64,000 nucleotides of DNA from Thermoplasma volcanium GSS1 (GCF_000011185.1 NC_002689.2:1364001-1428000), one strand, 5' to 3'. Positions 27,612-36,272 are shown, counted from the first letter of the stretch. Notes: generated by a model from the letters alone, not told the origin. Numbers and translations are program-made.

Positions 27612-27618
27612 CCTCCCT
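27612..27618 (-). promoter_or_regulatory. Shine-Dalgarno site selecting a GTG start for the surface protein
   Basis: GGGAGGA on the minus strand lies six bases before GTG at 27605. With the AT box at 27643-27655 the message has a leader of about 17 nt, in contrast to the leaderless genes nearby. Confidence 0.65.
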
Positions 27619-27662
27619 TTTTTCTGCCTAAGGAAAACTTTTCTTATAAATATTATGATCAT

Positions 27663-29063
27663 TTAGCCCTTAACAACGGCCAATGGAACCATACGCACTA
27701 TTGATCTTGCAAGATGGGCCCCTTCTACCGCGGCAACAACTTCATCAACGTTCTTGTAGCTTCCGGGTGCTTCTTCGTAGAGGACACGCTTAGTTGCAGG
27801 CCTGGCATAGACGTCCTTTTCTTCCAACTCCCTATCCACTATTGAAGAAAACTTCTTTATGGCCTGATTTCTGCTTAGTACTCTCCCTGACCCATGGCAT
27901 GCGGTTCCGAACGATTTTATTAGATTTTCTTTAACTCCGACTAAGACGTAAGAAGCTGTCCCCATGCTCCCTGGTATCAGAACAGGATGCCCAGTATCCT
28001 CAAATGGTGGAGATGATTTGCCAGGACCGAATGCCCTGGTGGCTCCTTTTCTATGAACAATGAGGCTCTTCGTTTTCCCCTCAACTATGTGATCCTCAAC
28101 TTTCGCAATATTATGCGCTAGGCTATAAACTAATTCTGGTTCTACATCGAAGAATTTTTTGAAGACCTTCCTCACGCCATAAATAGCCATCTGCCTATTT
28201 ACAAAAGCAAAATTTGCTGCAGACTTCATGGCGTCTAGGTAATTTTCGCCTATTTTTGATTTTACGTGAATTGAGATTAACTCAGGGTCTGAGGTCTTAA
28301 TAGATTCCCGACTTTCCCTTAGTTCTCTTAAGTAATCTGTTGCAACCTGATGCCCAAGGCCCCTAGAACCAGTATGGATCATCACTGTCACCTCATCTTT
28401 ATAGAGGCCAAACTTACGTGCAACGTCCTCGTCGAAAATGTCTGATACCCTCTGAATCTCAAGGAAATGGTTGCCAGCCCCTAGAGTGCCTATCTGCGAG
28501 AGTCCTCTCTGCATAGCCTGCTTTGACACATGTGTGCCATGGCTTTCTATCGAACCGTTATCTTCAGTATTGATCATATCCAATTCTGTGGCGAGGCCTC
28601 TAGAAACTGCCCATTTCAGTCCGGATGTCAAAATTTCTTGAAGATCGTTTTGGTTCACTGGAAAACCCTTCCTCGAAGTAAGACCACTAGGAACTTCCTG
28701 AAAAATATAGTCTGTGATATCCTTTATCCTCGGTTTAATTTGGGCATAGTTCATCCCTGTTCGCAGTAGAGCTACTCCACAGTTTATGTCATAACCTACG
28801 CCGCCTGGTGATATTATACCCTCGTCATAGTCGAATGCAGCCACCCCTCCTATTGGGAATCCGTAGCCCAGGTGTATGTCCGGCATAGCATAGGAGGCTT
28901 CCACTATACCAGGTAACTTCGCTACATTTACCACCTGGTTTAATGATCCATCTTCTACCGTATTCTTGAATAATTTATCTGTGGAGTAAACTATTCCATG
29001 GACTATCATATCACCTTCCCTTGGTATTTCATAAGTATAATCGTCTATTTTCCGAATATTCAT
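27663..29063 (-). CDS. rtcB: RtcB RNA-splicing ligase
   Basis: GTP- and Mn-dependent ligase that joins 2',3'-cyclic phosphate and 5'-OH ends, sealing tRNA exons after intron removal. The 466-residue protein starts NIRKIDDYTYEIP and has all metal and guanylylation motifs: GYDINCGV (Asp92, Cys95), GAGNHFLE, HTGSRGLGHQV and CHGSGR, where His390 is the expected guanylylated residue. A TTG at 29072 is in frame but the ATG at 29063 is the natural start. It is directly upstream of the surface-protein gene, which nevertheless has its own promoter. No archease gene is seen next to it. Confidence 0.94.
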   Translation of the reverse strand: MNIRKIDDYTYEIPREGDMIVHGIVYSTDKLFKNTVEDGSLNQVVNVAKLPGIVEASYAMPDIHLGYGFPIGGVAAFDYDEGIISPGGVGYDINCGVALLRTGMNYAQIKPRIKDITDYIFQEVPSGLTSRKGFPVNQNDLQEILTSGLKWAVSRGLATELDMINTEDNGSIESHGTHVSKQAMQRGLSQIGTLGAGNHFLEIQRVSDIFDEDVARKFGLYKDEVTVMIHTGSRGLGHQVATDYLRELRESRESIKTSDPELISIHVKSKIGENYLDAMKSAANFAFVNRQMAIYGVRKVFKKFFDVEPELVYSLAHNIAKVEDHIVEGKTKSLIVHRKGATRAFGPGKSSPPFEDTGHPVLIPGSMGTASYVLVGVKENLIKSFGTACHGSGRVLSRNQAIKKFSSIVDRELEEKDVYARPATKRVLYEEAPGSYKNVDEVVAAVEGAHLARSIVRMVPLAVVKG

Positions 29064-29153
29064 AATCAGCAATTGATTTCCCGATCATAAACTTTGGCTA
29101 TAAACCATAGAAAAAGATTAAAATGAATTTACCGCTTTGTTCTTTGGTTAACT

Positions 29154-29408
29154 ATGGACGATAAGTGTATCGAAATTGATAACTTTCCAGAGGAAAAAAA
29201 GTTTAAGATAAAATTAGAAGCTGCACTGATATTGGATGCACAGCGTATAAAAGCATTGTATAATGAAAGGAAAAAATTCGATGATTATATAGATGAAAGG
29301 CTTAACATAATAAAGAACATGCTTGGTATTGAAGGGGATTTTGCTGTTAAGGATGGCGATAAGGAGATAATCGTGGTATCTAAAGGCGAAATAAAGATAA
29401 ATCTTTAG
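29154..29408 (+). CDS. Hypothetical 84-residue charged protein
   Basis: Not recognised. A small charged protein, mostly helical with likely coiled-coil character (KKFKIKLEAALILDAQRIKAL and ERLNIIKNM), ending in a short beta-like segment. No signal, membrane segment or cysteine pair apart from one Cys near the start. It is divergent from rtcB by about 90 bp and upstream of a winged-helix gene. Codon use is like its neighbours, which supports it being real. Function unknown. Confidence 0.6.
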   Translation: MDDKCIEIDNFPEEKKFKIKLEAALILDAQRIKALYNERKKFDDYIDERLNIIKNMLGIEGDFAVKDGDKEIIVVSKGEIKINL

Positions 29409-29453
29409 AGAAGCCCATTTTTTTTATTATGCTGAGTTCAGTTCTAACAGAAT

Positions 29454-29463
29454 AAAAATATAT
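29454..29463 (+). promoter_or_regulatory. TATA-like box of the winged-helix gene
   Basis: Box AAAAATATAT is centred 26 nt before the ATG at 29485. Confidence 0.5.
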
Positions 29464-29484
29464 GCTAGCATGTGATACGTGTAC

Positions 29485-29808
29485 ATGAAGGAATATTCAA
29501 TATTTAGGGAGATCATAAACGACATGGATACCCTTAAGCGGCATATCTCAGTCATCAACGTTTTATTGAGGGAGCAGCCTATTGGGATAATAAAACTTTC
29601 CCAAGAAACAGGCATTCCTGAACACAAGATAAGGTATTCCCTAAGGATACTAGAACAGGAAAACATAATATCTCCATCTAGGGAAGGGGCAATACTTACT
29701 CCAGACTTTATAGAGCATAAGGAACAAATAATAGCTGATGCTGAAAAAGTCCTTGAAGAAGCAACCAAAATTGCTGAAGATGTAAGAAAGATGCTTGAGA
29801 AGAAATGA
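29485..29808 (+). CDS. Winged-helix transcription regulator-like protein
   Basis: A 107-residue protein whose first 75 residues form a helix-turn-helix (LREQPIGIIKLSQETGIPEH, then KIRYSLRILEQENIISPS) of the winged-helix type found in predicted archaeal regulators. The last 30 residues, ADAEKVLEEATKIAEDVRKM, are a likely dimerising coiled coil. A GTG at 29479 is in frame, but a TATA-like box at 29454-29463 is 26 nt before the ATG at 29485. It may be a DNA-binding regulator of neighbouring genes; its target is not visible. Confidence 0.75.
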   Translation: MKEYSIFREIINDMDTLKRHISVINVLLREQPIGIIKLSQETGIPEHKIRYSLRILEQENIISPSREGAILTPDFIEHKEQIIADAEKVLEEATKIAEDVRKMLEKK

Positions 29809-29838
29809 TTAATAACGACAATTACATTTTTAAGCGTT

Positions 29839-30372
29839 ATGCTGTGGAAAAAAGCACAGGAAGAAACGCACGATTATATAATAAGAAAAGCCGATCCATC
29901 CGATGCTGCCGGAATCATTTCCTGCATGCAGAGCGTGATGGATGAACGTATATATCTTGTAGGCGAATATTATCTTTTGTCAGAGCGCGCCGAGCAGGAG
30001 AGAATTAAGAGCCTTGATGACCTTACGCTTGTTTGCGTGATAGATAGGAAGGTAGTTGGAGTTCTTACCGTTCAAAGGGGGATATATAGGAAGAATCGGC
30101 ACACTGGTATGCTAGGTATTGCTATAATGGCCGGCCACAGGCATAAAGGCCTTGGAACAAGGATGATAAAAGAGGCTATATTGTGGTGCGAGGATCAAGG
30201 TATAAAAAAATTAAACCTAGAGGTTTTCTCAACTAATGTAAATGCCATAAAAACTTATGAAAAAGTTGGATTCGAGGTCGAAGGGAAGAGAAGAAAGCAG
30301 TTTTTAATCGATGGGCAATATGTTGATGACGTACTAATGACTTATTATGTTGATAAAAGCCTAAAGGAATGA
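29839..30372 (+). CDS. GNAT-family N-acetyltransferase
   Basis: A 177-residue acetyl-CoA-dependent acetyltransferase. The GNAT fold is clear: motif A with GHRHKGLGTRMIKEAILWCED (the R-x-x-G-x-G/A acetyl-CoA loop) and motif B with LEVFSTNVNAIKTYEKVGFEVEGKRR. It resembles RimI/YkkB-like or PhnO-like acetyltransferases in length, but the acceptor (protein N-terminus, polyamine, drug or other) is not readable from sequence. It starts 30 bases after the winged-helix gene and may share its transcript. Confidence 0.88.
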   Translation: MLWKKAQEETHDYIIRKADPSDAAGIISCMQSVMDERIYLVGEYYLLSERAEQERIKSLDDLTLVCVIDRKVVGVLTVQRGIYRKNRHTGMLGIAIMAGHRHKGLGTRMIKEAILWCEDQGIKKLNLEVFSTNVNAIKTYEKVGFEVEGKRRKQFLIDGQYVDDVLMTYYVDKSLKE

Positions 30373-30708
30373 TTAATCTTCTCTTATAACCATGTACCTA
30401 TCTATTAAATAAACGGCTTGTTTAATTACGCCTTCTGGAACATCTATATCCTTCATTTTTGCGTCTTCCACCATTGCTGATATCTGTATTGCAACCCTCT
30501 TCATGTCTTCAAGAGCAGAATAAAGTGAGAATTTTATGGCGGCATATCTTGATTCCAGTTCAGCCTTTTGCCTCAACAGATCTTGGTATTTTTGGCAGGT
30601 GTCAAAAAGGACACTAAAATGATATCTAAGATCTTCATCGCTATCTATCAGTTCTATGTCCGATTCATCAATGCTTATGCATTTTTTTGCTTCCCCAAGT
30701 TCAGTCAC
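30373..30708 (-). CDS. Hypothetical helical protein, second of a small-gene pair
   Basis: Not recognised. About 111 residues, acidic N-terminal stretch (SIDESDIELIDSDED) then a long helical region with coiled-coil character (LLRQKAELESRYAAIKFSLYSALEDM) and VPEGVIKQAVYLIDRYM at the end. Starts are GTG codons at 30717 or 30708; the latter has an AGGGTG ribosome site about six bases before it. It overlaps the upstream 65-residue gene, so the two are coupled and their products may bind each other. No membrane segment or catalytic motif is seen. Confidence 0.6.
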   Translation of the reverse strand: MTELGEAKKCISIDESDIELIDSDEDLRYHFSVLFDTCQKYQDLLRQKAELESRYAAIKFSLYSALEDMKRVAIQISAMVEDAKMKDIDVPEGVIKQAVYLIDRYMVIRED

Positions 30709-30898
30709 CAAGCACACCCTTAAACCAATTAATTATGTTTTGCGCGTTATTCCTGTCGTTATTCACTTCGCTAAGCCTTTTCGATATTGATTCGACATCC
30801 GAATTTAATCTTTCAATCTCATCATTTATCTGAAAAATCATAGCTTTATAATATGCTGTTTCAGATAGAATGCGTGATTTAAGACGATCCTTATCCAT
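30701..30898 (-). CDS. Small coiled-coil protein, first of a small-gene pair
   Basis: A 65-residue protein that is almost entirely a predicted heptad-type helix (FQINDEIERLNSDVESISKR), starting at an ATG at 30898 and ending in WFKGVLGD. It overlaps the next gene by 8 bp. Upstream is a short AT-rich stretch before the divergent radical SAM gene. Function unknown; prefoldin-like or structural partner roles are possible but unsupported. Confidence 0.55.
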   Translation of the reverse strand: MDKDRLKSRILSETAYYKAMIFQINDEIERLNSDVESISKRLSEVNNDRNNAQNIINWFKGVLGD

Positions 30899-31015
30899 AA
30901 TATGACAATCTAAACATACTATTTACCTTTAACTAAGCGCTTGAAATTTAATATAGCCGGATTGTAGCACTTTCCGATTGAAAATATTAAATTCCATGAC
31001 AAGTTACATAATGGT

Positions 31016-31957
31016 ATGAAAACGATGATCTGGAATATAGATTACTTCTGTAACCTGAGGTGCAAAAGCTGCAACGCCTGGCAGGGCAAAATATTCTTTC
31101 CGGAAGATCTCATAGACAAACATATAGAAGAAATGAAAAAAAACGGAATCAAAATAGTATCGGTAACTGGAGGGGAACCCACTCTTAATAAGTCCGTGGT
31201 CGAGATAGTGAAGAAATTAAAAGAACATCACTTCTTCACCCACATAGCTACAAACGGTACAAATCCTTATGTTATGAGAAAGCTATATCCATATCTCGAT
31301 GCAGTTACGATATCGCTTGACAGCGATGTACCCGAAGAGCACAACGCCTATAGAGGATTAAAGATCTTCGATACAGTTGTATCTACAATAAAAGAGGCAA
31401 AAAACAGTGTTAAGATCGTTACTGCTAACATGCTGGTAACGAATTTCAATTATTTCAAAGTAGGCAGGATAGCAGATTTTGCCAATAAAGAGCTTGGAGT
31501 ACCACTTTCCATGTGCTTCCCGGAGCAAGACGCATACTATTTCCAGGATTTTCATGTAACAAACGACATGATAAAACAGGCATTCCAATATGCTTATGAA
31601 AACTACAGCAGGCACGTATTTGGAAATATGAGGTCGTATTACAAGGATGCAGTTGATTACCTTGAAGGAAGATCGAGTTTACAGTGCAAAGCAGGTCAAG
31701 AGATATTCTATACGGATTATCGTGGAAAGGTACATCCATGTTTCGAGCATGTGGAGGTAGTTTTAAACAAAAAACCGGAATGGGATAGGTATGATAACCA
31801 CTGCTCTCAATGCTTCACTGAATGCTTTTTAGAGCCATCCATAGACAGGACATTCGAGGCAGCCTCACTCATAGGTAAGATATGGTGGTTCAATCACGTT
31901 AAGAAGAGGGATATTAGATACGTAGATACGAAAAGAGTCAAGAGTATTCCATCTTGA
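31016..31957 (+). CDS. Radical SAM protein with C-terminal cysteine cluster
   Basis: A 313-residue radical SAM enzyme. The N-terminal motif CNLRCKSC holds the [4Fe-4S] cluster, followed by VTGGEPTLN for SAM binding and a TIM-barrel-like core with TISLDSD. The C-terminal part has CKAGQEIFYTDYRGKVHPCFEH and HCSQCFTEC, which look like an additional Fe-S or SPASM/Twitch-like region as in HpnH- and peptide-modifying enzymes. The substrate is unknown; no obvious precursor peptide is seen beside it. A TATA-like box at 30981-30992 is 29 nt before the ATG. A two-codon ATG GTA TGA frame ends on top of the start and is probably chance. Confidence 0.82.
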   Translation: MKTMIWNIDYFCNLRCKSCNAWQGKIFFPEDLIDKHIEEMKKNGIKIVSVTGGEPTLNKSVVEIVKKLKEHHFFTHIATNGTNPYVMRKLYPYLDAVTISLDSDVPEEHNAYRGLKIFDTVVSTIKEAKNSVKIVTANMLVTNFNYFKVGRIADFANKELGVPLSMCFPEQDAYYFQDFHVTNDMIKQAFQYAYENYSRHVFGNMRSYYKDAVDYLEGRSSLQCKAGQEIFYTDYRGKVHPCFEHVEVVLNKKPEWDRYDNHCSQCFTECFLEPSIDRTFEAASLIGKIWWFNHVKKRDIRYVDTKRVKSIPS

Positions 31958-31986
31958 ACAAACAAAAATAATTGAACTTATATCTA

Positions 31987-32322
31987 TTACAAATAATGAT
32001 CTTTTCTCAGGAAGAACTTTTTAAACCATACAATTTCGTAATAAATAAGGATAGCTTCCGTGAATATTATTAGGAGCAAGCCATAGATAAGAATCAAGTT
32101 GGTTCCTATTGACTGGTAAACTACGTCCTCGTATATAGATACATTTGGGATAAACGTCAGCGAAAAACCAACTATTAGAACGTCAAAGAAAATGCATCCA
32201 ATTAAATAAAAACCACGAAGAAAGTCACCAAAGATATATTCAAGTTTTTGCCTAGTTGTTAATTGCTTCCCTTCGGTTACCTCTTCTTCCTCCTCCTTTT
32301 CAATTACCTGGATTTGGCGCAT
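31987..32322 (-). CDS. Small membrane protein at the end of the opp operon
   Basis: A 111-residue protein with an acidic cytoplasmic N terminus (EKEEEEEVTEG) and two predicted membrane helices (about 36-57 and 73-95), ending in a basic tail. Not recognised as a known family. Its start lies 23 bp inside the end of the OppF gene, so it is the last gene of the oligopeptide-transport operon and translationally coupled to it. It could be an accessory subunit of the transporter; there is no direct evidence. Confidence 0.6.
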   Translation of the reverse strand: MRQIQVIEKEEEEEVTEGKQLTTRQKLEYIFGDFLRGFYLIGCIFFDVLIVGFSLTFIPNVSIYEDVVYQSIGTNLILIYGLLLIIFTEAILIYYEIVWFKKFFLRKDHYL

Positions 32323-33733
32323 TCTCTATTTCCTCCTTCACTGGAGATTCGTACAGAAGGCAGGAAACGAAGTGGTCCTTCTTGGCTTCCACGAGTTTCG
32401 GCACATCCGGCTCTATCATTTTTATTGCAAGCGACTTGCCATCGCTTTCCCAAGTTATATTTTCTATAGCTTTGTACATTATGCCTCTCTTTCCTAAAGA
32501 TTCTTTATCTACTATAGACTGCACAACTGAAAGTACCTTCTGCTGATCCTGTACCTGACTAGAAAACCTGACGTGCAATATATTATTGCCTTCGTCTACA
32601 ACTATCTTTGATATCTCAGGCAAGGCTTCTGCTTCTGGATTCCTGAAAACATCAAAGGCGTCACGTATTGGCTCGGACAGATCGCGTGGAGACCATCCAC
32701 AGTTTCTCATTGCCTCAGGGCATCTGTTATGGAAATAGCAGCCCTTGGGCGGGTTAACCGGACTGGGTATCTCTCCTTCAAGTATAATATGCTGCTTCTT
32801 AGTGTCTGGATCTGGCACAGGTATGGCTGAAAGCAATGCCTTTGTGTAAGGATGAAGCATCTCTGTGAATAACGTATGCGTTTCTGCAATCTCGACTATT
32901 TTTCCAAGGTACATAACGATAACACGATCTGACATGCTTCGTATCACGTTTAGATGGTGCGATATAAAAAGGTATGTCAGGTTATGCCTCTGCTGGATGT
33001 CTTTCAGCATGTTTAATATCTGTGCCTGTACAGAAACATCGAGCGCTGAAGTGGGCTCATCCAAAAGGAGCAGATCCGGCTCTATTGATATTGCTCTGGC
33101 AATACCTATTCTCTGCCTCTGCCCACCGCTGAATTCATGTGGGAATCTATAAAGGTGATCTTCGCTAAGGCCTATTTCATTTATGATCTCTTTTTCCTTT
33201 TCAAGGATCTCTTCCTTCGACATGTTTGTCAATAATTTCATTGGCTCCGCTATTATGTCCTTTATGAGCTTCCTTGGGTCAAGGGATGAAAAAGGATCCT
33301 GGAAAACAGGCTGCATATACCTCCTGTATTCTTTTATCTGCTTAGGCTTCATCTTAGTCAGAGAATATTTCTTCCTGAAGGGTATTAGTTCATCTTCCAC
33401 TTCCTTTATTCTACGTTTATCTTCTTCTGATTTCTCCTTTTTATGCGTCAATGAATAATACTCTTCTTCAAGTTCTATTGCCTTTTTCATAATGTCCTGA
33501 TCTAGGTGAAAGTAAACGTTACCATCTGTCGCCTTAGTTAGTTGAAGGATTGTTCGACCAAGAGTTGTCTTACCACAGCCGGTTTCTCCGACAATCCCTA
33601 TTGTTTCTCCCTTCTTTGCGGTGAACGTAACATCATCAACAGCTTTAACGTAACCAAGATTTCTTCCAAGACCGTTAGGGATATCGAAATACTTCTTCAA
33701 ATGTGAAACATAAAGTATGATTTCATCTTCCAT
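32300..33733 (-). CDS. oppF: Oligopeptide ABC transporter ATP-binding protein OppF-like, with insertions
   Basis: Second nucleotide-binding subunit of a Dpp/Opp peptide importer, 477 residues versus about 330 normally. Walker A GETGCGKTT (49-57), Q-loop Gln145, signature FSGGQRQR (201-208) and Walker B LLLLDEP are intact. Two extra segments explain the length: a charged helical one at about 78-135 between Walker A and Q-loop, and about 95 residues inside the C-terminal Oligo_HPY domain, between the third and fourth cysteines of its cluster (Cys332, Cys338, Cys345, then Cys458). It overlaps OppD by one base (TAATG), after a GGAGG site. The extra segments have no recognised fold. Confidence 0.9.
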   Translation of the reverse strand: MEDEIILYVSHLKKYFDIPNGLGRNLGYVKAVDDVTFTAKKGETIGIVGETGCGKTTLGRTILQLTKATDGNVYFHLDQDIMKKAIELEEEYYSLTHKKEKSEEDKRRIKEVEDELIPFRKKYSLTKMKPKQIKEYRRYMQPVFQDPFSSLDPRKLIKDIIAEPMKLLTNMSKEEILEKEKEIINEIGLSEDHLYRFPHEFSGGQRQRIGIARAISIEPDLLLLDEPTSALDVSVQAQILNMLKDIQQRHNLTYLFISHHLNVIRSMSDRVIVMYLGKIVEIAETHTLFTEMLHPYTKALLSAIPVPDPDTKKQHIILEGEIPSPVNPPKGCYFHNRCPEAMRNCGWSPRDLSEPIRDAFDVFRNPEAEALPEISKIVVDEGNNILHVRFSSQVQDQQKVLSVVQSIVDKESLGKRGIMYKAIENITWESDGKSLAIKMIEPDVPKLVEAKKDHFVSCLLYESPVKEEIENAPNPGN

Positions 33734-35301
33734 TACTCTGCCTCCTTTTCTACACCATTCTTATCTTCAAATAGAAAACAGGCAACCTTGTGACCGTTGC
33801 CTATGTCTATTAGCTTAGGTTTCTCTTTATCGCATATATCCATCCTAAAAGGACATCTCGGATTAAACCTGCACCCTGACGGCGGATTAATAAGATTCGG
33901 AACAGAACCCTTTATAGATTCCAACTTCTCGAACTTATCGACTTTAACATCTGGCCTTGGAATCGCCTTGAGCAGGCCAACAGTATATGGGTGCTTTGGA
34001 TTCTTAAATATTTCTTTAACGGGTGCTTCTTCCACTATATTGCCTGCATACATTACCGCTACTCTGTGACACATCTCAGCTATAACTGCGAGATCGTGCG
34101 TTATAAAAAGAATCGATGTTTTAGTTACTCTGTTTAGATCCTTCATTATATCGAGTATCTGAGCCTGCGTTGTTACATCTAGCGCAGTTGTAGGTTCGTC
34201 TGCGATCAAAATCTTGGGATTTGATGAAAGGGCCATTGCTATCATTGACCTTTGAAGCATGCCTCCACTGAGCTCGTGTGGATAAGAATCAATGACTCTT
34301 TCCGGACCAGCTATGTTGACAAGCTTTAGTAATTCTAAGGCTCTCCTTCTAGCCTCTTTCTTGAAAGGTTCATCGATTCTTTTCCCTATAAATTTCTTTA
34401 TTATCCGATAACTAGTAAATTTGGATCTTATGTAGGATTGTGTATGCTTTATTTGGCCTCGAAGTTCTGATATTTTATTCTCATCTTTCCTACTCTCAGC
34501 CGCAAGGAGCTGAAGGTTTAGATCGAAAAGTAGCTCATTGTATCTTTCGTAATCACGCTCTAATCCTATGTACTTAAGGTTAATATGGGTTTTTTGTTCC
34601 TCTACAATACTTTTTAGCTCCTGAAGGGCATTTTGATCATTTCTCTCGATTATCTCAATTATGCCTTCCTCAGCTTCAGCCACACCGTAATCCTGGGCCC
34701 ATGAATGTACGTATCTTCTCAGCTCTAGATGTGACTTAAGAGCTGAAGCAGTTTCATAAAATTTCTTAAGATCATCGTCACTCATAGTTTCGCGTCTTAT
34801 TATACTGTTGGCTATTTCTATCTTGCTGTGAAGCAGTATAGCTTCTGTTATCTGATCCCCTATTTTCATAACTGGGTTCATTGAAAGGGATGGTTCTTGG
34901 AATATCATCGATATTTTGTTTCCCCTGATCTTAGACATTATAAAATTGTGTCTCTTCATGTATCTTTTATTTCTTTTAACCTTTACCTTAGTTTCTGACT
35001 TAACTATTATTTTTGCCTGTTTATCGAGATCCGCAAGAATATTAAAGTTATCTATGTAAATTTCACCTGAAATTATCCTGCCTGGTGGATCTGGTATGAG
35101 GTCCATAATGGAAGTAGCCGTTACGCTTTTTCCGCAGCCACTCTCACCTACAAGTCCCAGTATCTCACCTGGCTTGATTTGGAAAGATACCCCATCGAGA
35201 GCTTTTACTATGCCTTTGTATGTAAAGAACTGCGTAACTAGATTATTCACCTTCACGATTGGCTGAATTTCTTCTTCTTTAGATCTCTGTTCTTCTATCA
35301 T
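33733..35301 (-). CDS. oppD: Oligopeptide ABC transporter ATP-binding protein OppD-like, with large helical insertion
   Basis: First nucleotide-binding subunit of the peptide importer, 522 residues versus about 330 normally. Walker A GESGCGKS (52-59), Q-loop FQEP (Gln135), signature LSGGMLQR (344-351), Walker B ILIADEP and the C-terminal cysteines CRFNPRCPFRMDIC...C of the Oligo_HPY domain are all present. Between the Q-loop and signature, residues about 160-312 form a charged, coiled-coil-like insertion of about 150 residues; a shorter basic insertion lies at about 92-128. Both fall in the helical subdomain that contacts the permease. It starts two bases after oppC. Confidence 0.9.
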   Translation of the reverse strand: MIEEQRSKEEEIQPIVKVNNLVTQFFTYKGIVKALDGVSFQIKPGEILGLVGESGCGKSVTATSIMDLIPDPPGRIISGEIYIDNFNILADLDKQAKIIVKSETKVKVKRNKRYMKRHNFIMSKIRGNKISMIFQEPSLSMNPVMKIGDQITEAILLHSKIEIANSIIRRETMSDDDLKKFYETASALKSHLELRRYVHSWAQDYGVAEAEEGIIEIIERNDQNALQELKSIVEEQKTHINLKYIGLERDYERYNELLFDLNLQLLAAESRKDENKISELRGQIKHTQSYIRSKFTSYRIIKKFIGKRIDEPFKKEARRRALELLKLVNIAGPERVIDSYPHELSGGMLQRSMIAMALSSNPKILIADEPTTALDVTTQAQILDIMKDLNRVTKTSILFITHDLAVIAEMCHRVAVMYAGNIVEEAPVKEIFKNPKHPYTVGLLKAIPRPDVKVDKFEKLESIKGSVPNLINPPSGCRFNPRCPFRMDICDKEKPKLIDIGNGHKVACFLFEDKNGVEKEAE

Positions 35302-35303
35302 CT

Positions 35304-36263
35304 TTATCTCCTCTGCCTTGGGTCAAGTACGTCTCTAAGACCGTCTCCGAGGAGACTGACTGATACCGTAAATATCATCAGGAAAATAGCCGGTATCAAT
35401 ACAGCCCACCACTTACCAAATATAAGATATGATTCACCCCAAACCATCATCCTACCAAGTTCAGGTAGGAATGGATCAACTGGCACGACGCCAAGAAATT
35501 CGAGAGCTGCAAAAAGTTGCACAACTGTCCCTATATCCAAAGAGAACTGAACGAAGAGCGGAGACAGGACCCCCGGTATTACGTGATAGAAAATGTTTCT
35601 AACTGAAGAAGATCCGGCAGCATTAGCAGCTTCTATGAAATTCATATTCTTTATGGAAAGAGTGAGGCTTCTTCCTAGCCTTGCATAAATAGGCCACCAT
35701 ACTATTATGAACGCCAATGCAATATTAGTAAAGGTCAAGCCGATTATAAAAGCAATCGCTAAAGCTAGTATTAATGCCGGTATACTGAAAAATATATCAG
35801 TTATCCTCATCATAGCTTCATCAATAAGACCGCCATAGTAGGCCGATACCGTACCAAGTATTAAGCCTATCAGCGCACCTGTCAGCACTATTTCCACGGA
35901 CAAGGTAAGATCAACTTTCAATGCGGCAAGCATGTCAGGTAGTATAGGTATACCATATTCCGTTGTACCTAGCCAGTAATACCATCCATGGGAAAGCGTT
36001 GGAGGGAGAACGAGTGTTGCACTTGGATAATAGCTCTTCCCATGTAAAAAGTTAAGTGCTGAACTTAGATTGGAAACACCAAGCCACCTCGGATCTATAT
36101 AATCGATTACAGCTATAGCAAAATATACTAAAGTTATTAGCAAACCTACAAAGGCTATTTTGTTAGAAACGATAAGTCTAAGAGTGAAGAGAAAATCTTC
36201 AAGCCTAGCTGATCTCTTTTTTTGTTCCTTTCTTCTAGCTTTAAATACTTCTACTTCTGCCAT
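35304..36263 (-). CDS. oppC: Oligopeptide ABC transporter permease OppC-like
   Basis: A 319-residue permease of the Dpp/Opp type, with a charged cytoplasmic N terminus (FKARRKEQKKRSAR), a first membrane helix, a large outer loop with proline-rich HGWYYWLGTTEYG (the typical GTD-like element, here GTT), and a BPD_transp_1 domain with the EAA-loop segment YARLGRSLTLSIKNMNFIEAANAAGSS near residue 210 that docks the ATPase. A GAGGTG ribosome site at about 36268-36273 precedes the ATG. It lies between oppB and oppD in one operon. Confidence 0.92.
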   Translation of the reverse strand: MAEVEVFKARRKEQKKRSARLEDFLFTLRLIVSNKIAFVGLLITLVYFAIAVIDYIDPRWLGVSNLSSALNFLHGKSYYPSATLVLPPTLSHGWYYWLGTTEYGIPILPDMLAALKVDLTLSVEIVLTGALIGLILGTVSAYYGGLIDEAMMRITDIFFSIPALILALAIAFIIGLTFTNIALAFIIVWWPIYARLGRSLTLSIKNMNFIEAANAAGSSSVRNIFYHVIPGVLSPLFVQFSLDIGTVVQLFAALEFLGVVPVDPFLPELGRMMVWGESYLIFGKWWAVLIPAIFLMIFTVSVSLLGDGLRDVLDPRQRR

Positions 36264-36272
36264 TTGAGCACC

